Part shown: one piece after another, positions 7,269 through 13,264 of the stretch
Layout of the letters: every line of letters starts with the position of its first letter
How positions within the stretch are numbered: position 1 is the first letter of the stretch
Source of the DNA: DASRCB01 sp035653295
Lineage (GTDB): Bacteria; Acidobacteriota; Terriglobia; Bryobacterales; Bryobacteraceae
Direction of reading: 5' to 3'
DNA: 20,886 bases
Assembly: GCA_035653295.1 (NCBI GenBank)
Contig: DASRCB010000208.1
Span: 1-20,886 of the forward strand
Position numbers and translations under genes: made by a program
The notes under the pieces: generated by a model
Databases searched by the model: none
What the model saw: the letters and a program-made list of their open reading frames with translations, nothing else
Told to the model about the DNA's origin: nothing

Positions 7269-8665
7269 TCGCTGGCCTCTTCCGGAGTGACGTAAGGGGT
7301 CAGGTCCTGGCGGAGATCGTTGCGCTTGTCCTGGACCTTCTGCACCACCTGGGCGAACAAGTCGCCACCATGGTCGCCGTAAACGGCGGCCACGGCTTTG
7401 ATTGCTCCGAGCCACTGGTCCGCGGCAGCGATCTGCGCCGCGGCCGCAGTGGGATCGACGCGCGGCGCCTGCTCCTCCTTCATGAATTGCCGGCGAAGGC
7501 GGTGCCGGAGGAAGACGGCGACGGGAAGCCCGGAAGGCCCGGCGGCGCTGGTCAGCGCGTTCTCCACCGACAGGCTGGAGGCTATGTTCTCGTAGAAAGC
7601 GGGCCAGAAGGTCTCCTCTTTCGCGATCGGGCCCAGGGGAGCGACGATGGTCGGCAGCGGCGCACCGGACATTCCCAGCGCGCAGTAGGATCGATAGGTG
7701 GATGGCAGCAGTCCCGTGACCCAGGTCTGGTCCTGCGGGATGTCAGTCGGCGAGATTCCGAGAACCGTCAGGCGCTTGCCCCGCAGCAAATCGCTCAACT
7801 GCACCACCGAACACAGCTCGCCTTCCAGATCGATCTCCAGCACCCGCACCAGCCATTTCCTCAAGCTGGCAGACAGGAGCGGCCGGAACAGGGAATAGAC
7901 CCCGAGCCCGAACGCAGTTATCTTTGGCCTGCCGACAGCGCTTTGAGGAAGTGCCAGCATGCCTTCGTGCGCCAGGGAAACGGTAGCCCGCGCGACGAGG
8001 TGCACCATTTCGACGCCCTGCTCCACTGCTTTCTGGAGGTTTTCCCTCGGCGAGCTGCCCTCGACTTTCACCAGTTGCGGCCCGCTCACCTTTTCCAGCG
8101 CCGCGATCAACCTTGCGGGCGCGGTGGCCGGATCATATATGAGTGCGAGCCGCGGTTTTTCTTTCACCGGCACGCGGGGCAGCACGACCTCCGGCGGGGC
8201 GCCGCGCACGATGGCCACGCGATCGAGCGAAAAGATCCTCGCCGCGAGAGTCTCCCAGGGGAAGGCCGCAAGCTCGAGGTCGGCAGCGGCCCACCATACA
8301 CGCACAGGCTTCGCGCATGCGCGAATGCCGGCGGCCAGCTGTGCAGCACAGGAGTCGTTCCATTTCAGGACGGCCTTGCAGGCTGCGTCGGATGGCGTCT
8401 GTCCGTGCCGCACTGACCGGCGCACTTCCGCGAACTTCATGCTGTCGAGGAGCACTTTGCCGACGCCGACCAGCGGCAGTCCACCGCGCGTGGAAAGCGG
8501 CCGCTCGTTCAACTGGTCCCAGTCGATCGGCTTTTCCGGCGCGAGGCCAGGGAGGGTGGAGTAGACGTAGAGGGCGAGGTGCTTGTCCACATCGGATGCA
8601 TCGCCCCGGTTCTCACGCGTGCAAACGACGCACACCTCATCGAATCGGGGGCTGACGGCGCCCAT
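7265..8665 (-). CDS. Catalytically degenerate CHAT-fold protein (pseudo-protease)
   Basis: 466 residues, first gene of the leftward arm. VRVWWAAADLELAAFPWETL (121-140) is a textbook CHAT substructure, normally followed by a strand ending HG and a later strand ending in Cys. Here the His-Gly position reads EMVHLVARATV, with R226-A227 replacing His-Gly. The Cys strand reads RLTVLGISPTD, with Ser/Pro (S305) in place of Cys. The later segment YCALGMSGAPLPTIVAPLG and WPAFYENIASSLSVENAL match the end of the fold. The C-terminal about 60 residues are helical and rich in Ala, Asp and Lys. It is therefore read as a dead CHAT, possibly a regulator, scaffold or sensor partner of the active CHAT it precedes with a 4-nt overlap. 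The start ATG at 8665 is backed by GGAGGA just upstream. CHAT membership is by motif recognition only. Confidence 0.72.
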   Translation of the reverse strand: MGAVSPRFDEVCVVCTRENRGDASDVDKHLALYVYSTLPGLAPEKPIDWDQLNERPLSTRGGLPLVGVGKVLLDSMKFAEVRRSVRHGQTPSDAACKAVLKWNDSCAAQLAAGIRACAKPVRVWWAAADLELAAFPWETLAARIFSLDRVAIVRGAPPEVVLPRVPVKEKPRLALIYDPATAPARLIAALEKVSGPQLVKVEGSSPRENLQKAVEQGVEMVHLVARATVSLAHEGMLALPQSAVGRPKITAFGLGVYSLFRPLLSASLRKWLVRVLEIDLEGELCSVVQLSDLLRGKRLTVLGISPTDIPQDQTWVTGLLPSTYRSYCALGMSGAPLPTIVAPLGPIAKEETFWPAFYENIASSLSVENALTSAAGPSGLPVAVFLRHRLRRQFMKEEQAPRVDPTAAAAQIAAADQWLGAIKAVAAVYGDHGGDLFAQVVQKVQDKRNDLRQDLTPYVTPEEASE

Positions 8666-8668
8666 ACT

Positions 8669-8674
8669 TCCTCC
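8669..8674 (-). promoter_or_regulatory. Ribosome binding site of pseudo-CHAT gene
   Basis: On the - strand GGAGGA lies 3-4 nt before the ATG at 8665, a strong Shine-Dalgarno that fixes the start of the leftward operon. Confidence 0.6.
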
Positions 8675-8698
8675 GATCCTTACCGCCTCGCCGCGGGG

Positions 8699-8727
8699 TT
8701 GACCGGCGGCGGGGCCGAGCGTAACAT
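8699..8727 (+). promoter_or_regulatory. Sigma-70-like promoter of the papain-peptidase arm
   Basis: TTGACC (8699-8704) and TAACAT (8722-8727) are separated by exactly 17 bp. The -35 matches TTGACA at 5 of 6 and the -10 matches TATAAT at 4 of 6. Transcription would begin near 8734, leaving a leader of about 28 nt before the ATG at 8762. The whole intergenic region is only 96 bp. Confidence 0.5.
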
Positions 8728-8733
8728 TGTCTG

Positions 8734-8762
8734 ATTATATGTCCCGGAGCGGGGTAGATAAA
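8734..8762 (-). promoter_or_regulatory. Promoter of the CHAT arm, overlapping the divergent start
   Basis: On the - strand a perfect TATAAT occupies 8739-8734. The hexamer 17 bp upstream (TTTATC, at 8762-8757) is a poor -35, so an activator may be needed. This -10 sits where the rightward transcript would begin, so the two polymerases would compete or be controlled by one factor. Confidence 0.45.
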
Positions 8763-9763
8763 TGATCGAGATCCCCCTGGAGCAGGCGCAGGACATCGCT
8801 CCTTTCATTCCGCGGTTGAAAGCGCTCGGATACCGAACGGTGAACCAGTTTCAGGCGGCCGTGCGCGCCGCCGACGCGGCTCTGTCCGGCTATCTCGGCT
8901 TCAGCGCCACGGAGTTGCTGAACTCCATCCCGAAGGAACTGCGGCCCGTCGAGTTCATGGGCGATGAAGAGCTACCCGCCCTGTCGTTCGGGGCCGTGCT
9001 GCACTCGCTGCCCGAGCCGGAGATGGCCTTTGCCATTTCGCCGCCGAATGCTGCCGCGCCAGCGTTGGTCAGTCTCATCGATCAAATGGAGCCCATCCGC
9101 GATCAGGCCACTCGCAGCACCTGTACCGCGTTTTCGTCCGTGGCGGCGGCCGAGCACAGCGCCCGCAAGGCAGGCGCTCCCGTACAGTTGTCCGAACAGT
9201 TCGTGTACGCGAAATGCAAGGAGATCGACGGCATTCCCGACAAGCCCGGAAGCTGGCTGCGCTACGCCTTCCGCGTGCTCGCGGAGACAGGTTGTTGCCT
9301 GGCGTCAACATGGCCGTACAACGCAGCCGACAAGCCGGGCGCCGAGGGACAGGGGCCGCCGCCCACCGCCGCGCTCGAGGAGGCCGCCCAGCACCGCTTC
9401 ACTTCCGTGGAGCTTTCTCCAACTGCCGTGCTGGACATCAAGGGGCAGCTGGAGCAATCGAACTGCGTGGCGTTTTCGATACCCGTATTCGATTCATGGA
9501 TCTACAGCCGTGAGGTATACCGGACCGGCGAAATCACTTTGCCAGTTCCCGGGGAAGCGATCGGCAATCTCGGCCACGCCATGTGCATGGTCGGGTACGA
9601 AGATTTGCCGGATCGCCCGGAACTCGGCTTTGGGCGATTTCTTCTCCGCAACAGCTGGGATTCTTATTGGGCGAAGGAGTCGATTGTGGGGAAGCCGGGA
9701 TACGGGACGATTCCCTACGCTTACATTGCGCGCCACGGCAAGGAAGCTTATGCTGTTGTTTAG
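8762..9763 (+). CDS. Papain-family (C1) cysteine peptidase with N-terminal helical domain
   Basis: 333 residues. The catalytic set of papain is complete and in order: the oxyanion-hole Q115 in PIRDQATRSTC, nucleophile C121 (Q-C spacing 6, as in papain), H272 in LGHAMCMVGYE, and N297 in FLLRNSWDSYW. LSEQFVYAKCK and GSWLRYAFRVLAETGCC are also typical of bacterial C1 peptidases. There is no signal peptide or membrane segment, so unlike most papain relatives it should act in the cytoplasm. Residues 1-60 form a separate helical domain (RLKALGYRTVNQF resembles a helix-hairpin-helix turn) that recurs in the next gene's product. The segment before Q115 takes the place of a propeptide, so it may restrain or recruit the enzyme. 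The ATG at 8762 has only a weak upstream G-rich stretch (GGGG, 7 nt away). It heads the rightward arm of the divergent protease island. Confidence 0.88.
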   Translation: MIEIPLEQAQDIAPFIPRLKALGYRTVNQFQAAVRAADAALSGYLGFSATELLNSIPKELRPVEFMGDEELPALSFGAVLHSLPEPEMAFAISPPNAAAPALVSLIDQMEPIRDQATRSTCTAFSSVAAAEHSARKAGAPVQLSEQFVYAKCKEIDGIPDKPGSWLRYAFRVLAETGCCLASTWPYNAADKPGAEGQGPPPTAALEEAAQHRFTSVELSPTAVLDIKGQLEQSNCVAFSIPVFDSWIYSREVYRTGEITLPVPGEAIGNLGHAMCMVGYEDLPDRPELGFGRFLLRNSWDSYWAKESIVGKPGYGTIPYAYIARHGKEAYAVV

Positions 9764-9768
9764 GAAGG
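9762..9768 (+). promoter_or_regulatory. Ribosome binding site deciding a GTG start
   Basis: AGGAAGG overlaps the TAG stop of the papain-like gene and stands 6 nt before the GTG at 9775. It is the main reason to begin the following small gene at that GTG rather than inside the preceding gene, where the same frame is open but overlaps the peptidase coding sequence. Confidence 0.6.
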
Positions 9769-9774
9769 CTCCGT

Positions 9775-10047
9775 GTGCGTCCGCAGTTTCTTGACGCTCT
9801 CCCCATCAGCGAATCCGATCGGGCAAAACTTCGGCATTTAGGCGCGTCTTCGCCTGCCGCGCTGCTCTCGATGCGCCAGGCCAATCCGGACGCATTCGAC
9901 AAGTACGTGGGCGAGGAGCTGGTGAAGAAGGTTATCCCTTTGCTGCTGGAGACGCTCAGCGCGGAACAACTGCGGCAATTAGAGGAGCCGCTGCCATCGC
10001 GTCCCGGGCTGGGCGCGCGGATGGAGCCTCCGGTATCGAAGAACTGA
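9775..10047 (+). CDS. Small helical protein resembling the peptidase N-terminal domain
   Basis: 90 residues from a GTG 11 nt after the peptidase stop, with a good Shine-Dalgarno. No named family is recognised. Residues 1-60 line up with residues 1-60 of the papain-like peptidase without gaps over the first 46: L19, L22, G23, Y44 and G46 coincide, followed by an Ile-Pro (54-55 here, 56-57 there). Sequence landmarks are AKLRHLGASSPAALL and FDKYVGEELVKKVIP. The C-terminal 30 residues are polar and proline-rich, ending PPVSKN. It is predicted to be cytoplasmic and all-helical. Possible roles are a free-standing propeptide-like inhibitor of the peptidase, or a homotypic adaptor that recruits it. 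Both are inference from the shared domain and the tight gene linkage. Confidence 0.7.
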   Translation: MRPQFLDALPISESDRAKLRHLGASSPAALLSMRQANPDAFDKYVGEELVKKVIPLLLETLSAEQLRQLEEPLPSRPGLGARMEPPVSKN

Positions 10048-10069
10048 GCTGCGCGCCGCAGTCTCGATC

Positions 10070-10078
10070 TGCTATCTT
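10070..10078 (+). promoter_or_regulatory. Possible internal promoter before the PrsW-like gene
   Basis: TGCTATCTT gives an extended -10 (TGN plus TATCTT, 4 of 6 to TATAAT) 21 nt before the ATG at 10100. It resembles the TGCTATACT element ahead of ppiD. No clear -35 is present, so the gene may instead be read through from the papain-like gene. Confidence 0.25.
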
Positions 10079-10099
10079 TTCCTACTGCGAGCCGTTGCT

Positions 10100-11152
10100 A
10101 TGTTCTGTTCCGGATGTGGAAAGCCGATCGCCGCTGGAGCGCGCTTTTGCGATGGGTGTGGAACCGCCGTCGGGGGAGCACCGGCAGCGCCGCCGCCCGG
10201 CCAGGGACAGGCATCCGGGGCAGCCGCCGCGCCGGCGATCGCCCTCCGCGCGCAGGCGGCCGCGGGCAAGCTGCTCTCCGATCTCAAGTCGCTGAAATTT
10301 TCCGCCCTGTTCCCGGTGCGGCACTGGATGTCAGAGCGCCCGTGGGCGATGGGCTGGTTCCAGGCTCTGTGCTTCCTTGCTTTTTATCCCGTCGCGATCG
10401 GGCTGCTGTCGCGCACCAGCGGGGTGCAGGACCTTACGGAGGAGCTGAAGGGCTCCGCCTGGGCGCTGGGGCTGTATTTCGCGGCGATCTGGGGCGCCAT
10501 CCTGTACCGCACCGTCAAGCCCGGCCGCATCGAGCCGAAAATCATTCTATCCACGTTCTTTTTTACTGCGCTGATTGGGATTACGCTGGTACCGGTAATT
10601 AAAAGCCTGCCGGGATTCTCGCAAATTTACGCGGCCAAAACTTCGGATGATGTGGAGCTGCAGCTATTCGGATACATTTTCGGCGTTGGCATCACGGAGG
10701 AATCAGTAAAGGCGCTTCCGCTGATCTTCTGGTATCTGGTGCAGAAGCGGCCGGGGACTCCGCGCGAGGTGGCCTTCGCCGGCGTTCTCAGCGGGCTGGC
10801 GTTCGGCGTGGCGGAAGCGGTCGGCTATTCCATTGTCTACGCCAACGCGCAGAACGAGGGCAGCATGACGCCCGGGACGTTCCTGATCGTGCAGTGCATG
10901 CGGCTCATCTCGCTGCCGCTGTTGCACGCGCTGTGGGCGGGGATCTCGGGGTACTTCATCGGCCTCGCGGCCCAGTTCCCGGCTCGGAAGGCGGCCCTGA
11001 TCGTCGTAGGCATCGGGCTGGTGGCCCTGATTCACGGCTTTTACGATACGTTCTCAGAGACGTGGTTCGCGTTCGTTCTGTGTGTGCTGAGCCTGATGCT
11101 GTACATCATGTACATGCGTTCCGCGGAGAAAATCGCCGAAGCACTGGAGTAG
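10100..11152 (+). CDS. Zinc-ribbon PrsW-family intramembrane protease
   Basis: 350 residues. The N-terminus is a zinc ribbon with two CxxC knuckles (C3/C6 and C17/C20), followed by an Ala/Pro/Gly linker to about residue 55. The rest is a polytopic membrane domain with about eight hydrophobic segments. PrsW hallmarks are present: E200-E201-x-x-K204 in GITEESVKALP, E239 in LAFGVAEAVGYS, H276 in LLHALWAGISGYF, and the final H312-x3-D316 in LIHGFYDTF. PrsW of Bacillus cuts the anti-sigma factor RsiW inside or next to the membrane. Here the substrate is unknown and no sigma/anti-sigma pair is in the window. The gene follows the small helical protein by 52 nt in the same direction, so it is probably part of the rightward arm. 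A CPBP-type relative without activity is the alternative, but the key residues are all present. Confidence 0.85.
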   Translation: MFCSGCGKPIAAGARFCDGCGTAVGGAPAAPPPGQGQASGAAAAPAIALRAQAAAGKLLSDLKSLKFSALFPVRHWMSERPWAMGWFQALCFLAFYPVAIGLLSRTSGVQDLTEELKGSAWALGLYFAAIWGAILYRTVKPGRIEPKIILSTFFFTALIGITLVPVIKSLPGFSQIYAAKTSDDVELQLFGYIFGVGITEESVKALPLIFWYLVQKRPGTPREVAFAGVLSGLAFGVAEAVGYSIVYANAQNEGSMTPGTFLIVQCMRLISLPLLHALWAGISGYFIGLAAQFPARKAALIVVGIGLVALIHGFYDTFSETWFAFVLCVLSLMLYIMYMRSAEKIAEALE

Positions 11153-11212
11153 CGCGGGGGCTGGTCGGGTATTGCCGGCCCGCAGGTTCTCCGCGCGGCT
11201 TGCGAACCCCCC

Positions 11213-11998
11213 TCAAAGTCCTCGGAACCAGTTCGTATCGCGGACAAATTCGCCGGTTTTTTCGAACGCGGACATGCTGGTGGAATCGATGGTCCAGAGC
11301 CGGGGATCGAGGATGGATACGTCGAAGAACTCCCGGGACAGCGTGGCGCCGAGGACCTTTTGAACCGGCCATAGTGGGATGGCGACGAGCTGCTTGACGA
11401 TGTTGATTATGCGGCGCCGGATTCCCCTCGGCCCGGAGGTCCCGATCAGGCGGTAGTTGGGATAGGTCGCGATGTAATGAACGATCTTACTCACCGCGGG
11501 CATGTGTACGTCATCGATGATGACGATACCGCCCGGCTCCAGCATCATGTCGACGTAGTAGAAGTCGACCAGGGTCTGATCGGCGGTGTGCAGGCCGTCG
11601 ATCAGGGCGAGGTCGAAGCGCTCGCCCTTCATGGCGAGGGCAGGCAACGCCATCCCGGATGGCTGGTCGATGAGATGAACGAAATCGAAGCCGGCGCGCT
11701 GTGCGTTTTCGACGCCGCGTTTCTTATATTCGGTGATCTGAAAAGGATCGATGGCGGTATGGCTGGGGTTCGGCTTCCCGGCAAGACCGGCGCAGATGGA
11801 AATGGTGGAAACGCCGTTGGCGCAGCCCACCTCGACCGTTTTGCGCACGTTGGGTCTGGCCGCGAGGTTTCGCAGGAACATGGCTTCCTCGCGGCTGAGA
11901 GCGGACTGAAGGAAGTCCTGGGACGCGCCGGAGAACAGGCTGTCGATGACTGCGTCGGCCCTCGAGAAGGGGTCGTTTGCGGAAGCGGTTTGCGGCAA
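11213..11998 (-). CDS. Class I SAM-dependent methyltransferase (Methyltransf_24-like)
   Basis: 261 residues. Motif I is KTVEVGCANGVSTI (about 53-66), followed by the acidic residue in HTAIDPFQ (D84). RFDLALIDGLHTADQTLVDF (127-146) and PGGIVIIDDVHMPAV (155-169) match the Methyltransf_24 group, which often act on small molecules or sugars. The substrate is not evident. The start is TTG at 11998, supported by AGGAG 5 nt upstream; no in-frame ATG lies nearby. The C-terminal end (FFDVSILDPRLWTIDSTSM) is an extension of about 60 residues. It converges on the PrsW-like gene (60 nt between stops) and is divergent from trmO. Confidence 0.85.
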   Translation of the reverse strand: MPQTASANDPFSRADAVIDSLFSGASQDFLQSALSREEAMFLRNLAARPNVRKTVEVGCANGVSTISICAGLAGKPNPSHTAIDPFQITEYKKRGVENAQRAGFDFVHLIDQPSGMALPALAMKGERFDLALIDGLHTADQTLVDFYYVDMMLEPGGIVIIDDVHMPAVSKIVHYIATYPNYRLIGTSGPRGIRRRIINIVKQLVAIPLWPVQKVLGATLSREFFDVSILDPRLWTIDSTSMSAFEKTGEFVRDTNWFRGL

Positions 11999-12003
11999 GG
12001 TCG

Positions 12004-12008
12004 CTCCT
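12004..12008 (-). promoter_or_regulatory. Ribosome binding site deciding a TTG start
   Basis: On the - strand AGGAG is followed by 5 nt and TTG (11998-11996). This supports the uncommon TTG initiation codon of the methyltransferase. Confidence 0.55.
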
Positions 12009-12082
12009 GTCAGGCGGGCTCGGGCAGCAGCCGGCGAATAGTCTCGTCATGCGGGCGATAATCGCGAATACAGCGACACGTC

Positions 12083-12499
12083 ATGAGGGACATAGTATCG
12101 CGGATTGTAAACGTCGGCGTAATCCGCTCCGAATTAAAAAGCCGTGGAGAGGCGCCGAAGCAGGGGTCCGAAGGCGCTCCGGACGCGTGGCTCGAGATCG
12201 AGCCGGGGTTCGCGGAGGCTGCGGAGGGACTCGCCCCCGGCGATGAGATCGTGGTCATCACGTGGCTTCACGAAGCCGACCGCACGGTGGTGAAGGTCCA
12301 TCCTCGCGGAGACAAGAGCAACCCTTTGACCGGCGTGTTCGCGACCCGGTCGCCGGACCGTCCCAACCCGCTCGGGCTGCATCGCGTGCGGGTGCGCGAA
12401 CGAACAGGCAATCGGCTGCTTATCGGGCCGATAGAAGCGATTGACGGCACACCGGTTGTGGACATCAAGCCGGTGCTGCCGGAGGTGGGGGACTTCTGA
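12083..12499 (+). CDS. trmO: tRNA (t6A37) N6-methyltransferase TrmO / TsaA-fold
   Basis: 138 residues, the short TsaA-domain form, without the C-terminal extension of E. coli TrmO (about 235 residues). The family uses SAM to methylate N6-threonylcarbamoyladenosine at position 37 of tRNAs reading ACN codons. The defining block GVFATRSPDRPNPLGLHRV is at about 84-102. VGVIRSEL at the start, the strand IVVITWLHEADR and the terminal DGTPVVDIKPVLP are all present. The ATG at 12083 has no strong Shine-Dalgarno but directly precedes the first conserved strand. The gene ends 2 nt before the convergent stop of a toxin gene. Confidence 0.9.
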   Translation: MRDIVSRIVNVGVIRSELKSRGEAPKQGSEGAPDAWLEIEPGFAEAAEGLAPGDEIVVITWLHEADRTVVKVHPRGDKSNPLTGVFATRSPDRPNPLGLHRVRVRERTGNRLLIGPIEAIDGTPVVDIKPVLPEVGDF

Positions 12500-12501
12500 G
12501 A

Positions 12502-12780
12502 TCAGAATGAATCAGGCCATCGCCGGGCTCCGTGAACGATGGCGAGTACCTCAACGGCGCCGCGTCTGAGCTTGTATGCGACGACGAACGGAGCGACAAC
12601 CAGTTCTCTCGTGCCGGTGACGCGCCCTTGTCTGCCCATTTCAGGATGACGCGTAAGACTGTCTATCGCCGATGCAATCTGATCGACAACCGCCGGAGCC
12701 ATGCCGGGCCTGTGTTCGCTGACGAATTCGTGCACCGACTCAAGATCGCGTATGGCGCGATCGGTCCAGCGTATGGTCAT
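12502..12780 (-). CDS. ParE/RelE-superfamily toxin
   Basis: 92 residues with the ParE/RelE layout: IRWTDRAIRDLESVHEFV for strand and first helix, a middle HPEMGRQGRV, then TRELVVAPFVVAYKLRRG and the closing VLAIVHGARRWP. The R-E-L-V and HGARRWP ends are typical of ParE-like members of type II toxin-antitoxin systems. ParE members poison DNA gyrase and RelE members cut mRNA on the ribosome; which applies here cannot be decided by sight. The ATG overlaps the antitoxin stop by 4 nt (ATGA, 12777-12780), so the two are translated together. It converges with trmO, leaving 2 nt between the stops. Confidence 0.9.
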   Translation of the reverse strand: MTIRWTDRAIRDLESVHEFVSEHRPGMAPAVVDQIASAIDSLTRHPEMGRQGRVTGTRELVVAPFVVAYKLRRGAVEVLAIVHGARRWPDSF

Positions 12781-13025
12781 TTACGCCGCAGACGCTTCAG
12801 GACTTCCGCAACTTTCTTTTCGGATGCGAATTTGCCCGCATCGGCTTCCCGCAGGCCGGCGGTGATGTGTTCGACCTGCCAGCGATGCAGTTCCACGTAG
12901 TTGCCGAGAGCTTCATTGACGATGTAGCTCCGGTCGCGATCAACTGCCGCCGCGATTGCATCCAACTGGTCCCGCATACCGGGATCAACACGAACCGTCA
13001 TCGTTTCTCGAGGCATGTATTGCAT
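12777..13025 (-). CDS. Ribbon-helix-helix antitoxin (CopG/ParD-like)
   Basis: Up to 82 residues. MTVRVDPGMRDQLDAIAAAV is the N-terminal strand and first helix of a ribbon-helix-helix DNA-binding protein. RDRSYIVNEALGNYVELHRW is the second helix, with the typical R-S-x-x-[VI] pattern. The C-terminal tail (ITAGLREADAGKFASEKKV) would wrap and neutralise the toxin. Such antitoxins repress their own promoter as dimers. The ATG at 13025 overlaps a TACAAT that looks like the operon's -10, so translation more likely begins at the in-frame ATG at 13016 (79 residues). The domain is unaffected by that choice. Confidence 0.88.
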   Translation of the reverse strand: MQYMPRETMTVRVDPGMRDQLDAIAAAVDRDRSYIVNEALGNYVELHRWQVEHITAGLREADAGKFASEKKVAEVLKRLRRK

Positions 13026-13029
13026 TGTA
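13024..13029 (-). promoter_or_regulatory. Possible -10 of the toxin-antitoxin operon
   Basis: TACAAT on the - strand matches TATAAT at 5 of 6. Its last bases overlap the first candidate ATG of the antitoxin, implying a very short leader and an initiation codon at 13016. No good -35 was found at the expected distance. Confidence 0.35.
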
Positions 13030-13264
13030 ACACGTCGCGTTGCGATGGCTTACGGCGTTGCAGGCCGCTGACGTATGATGAAGGCGCCTGTGGTGGTCCA
13101 GCCAGCGACGCGAACAAAAGTCAACAATCGCGCGCCACGGAAGCGATCGGCCGCACATCGATAACGATATGATTGAACAGTAGGTTTATTCGCATTCGCC
13201 TCTGCCGGACCGCTTCGCTGCCGCGGCCTGTCGCGCGCGGAGCAACCGATCGAATCCAGACTTT

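Noticed and set aside
7269..7415. Upstream extension of the active CHAT reading frame (49 more residues)
   Set aside because: The sequence is Arg/Pro/Gly-rich and lies inside the pseudo-CHAT gene. The ATGA overlap gives a natural, coupled start at 7268.
7370..8655. Open + strand frames opposite the pseudo-CHAT gene
   Set aside because: Low-complexity Arg/Gly/Ser-rich translations with no motif. The - strand frame has a Shine-Dalgarno, a CHAT-like core and an operon partner.
9583..9774. Upstream extension of the small helical protein into the peptidase gene
   Set aside because: It overlaps the catalytic His/Asn region in another frame and has no recognisable content. The GTG at 9775 has AGGAAGG at the proper distance.
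13026..13264. Gap before leuS examined for a T-box riboswitch or a tRNA gene
   Set aside because: No T-box core, specifier stem, terminator hairpin or cloverleaf could be found. It holds only two unpaired TATGAT boxes.
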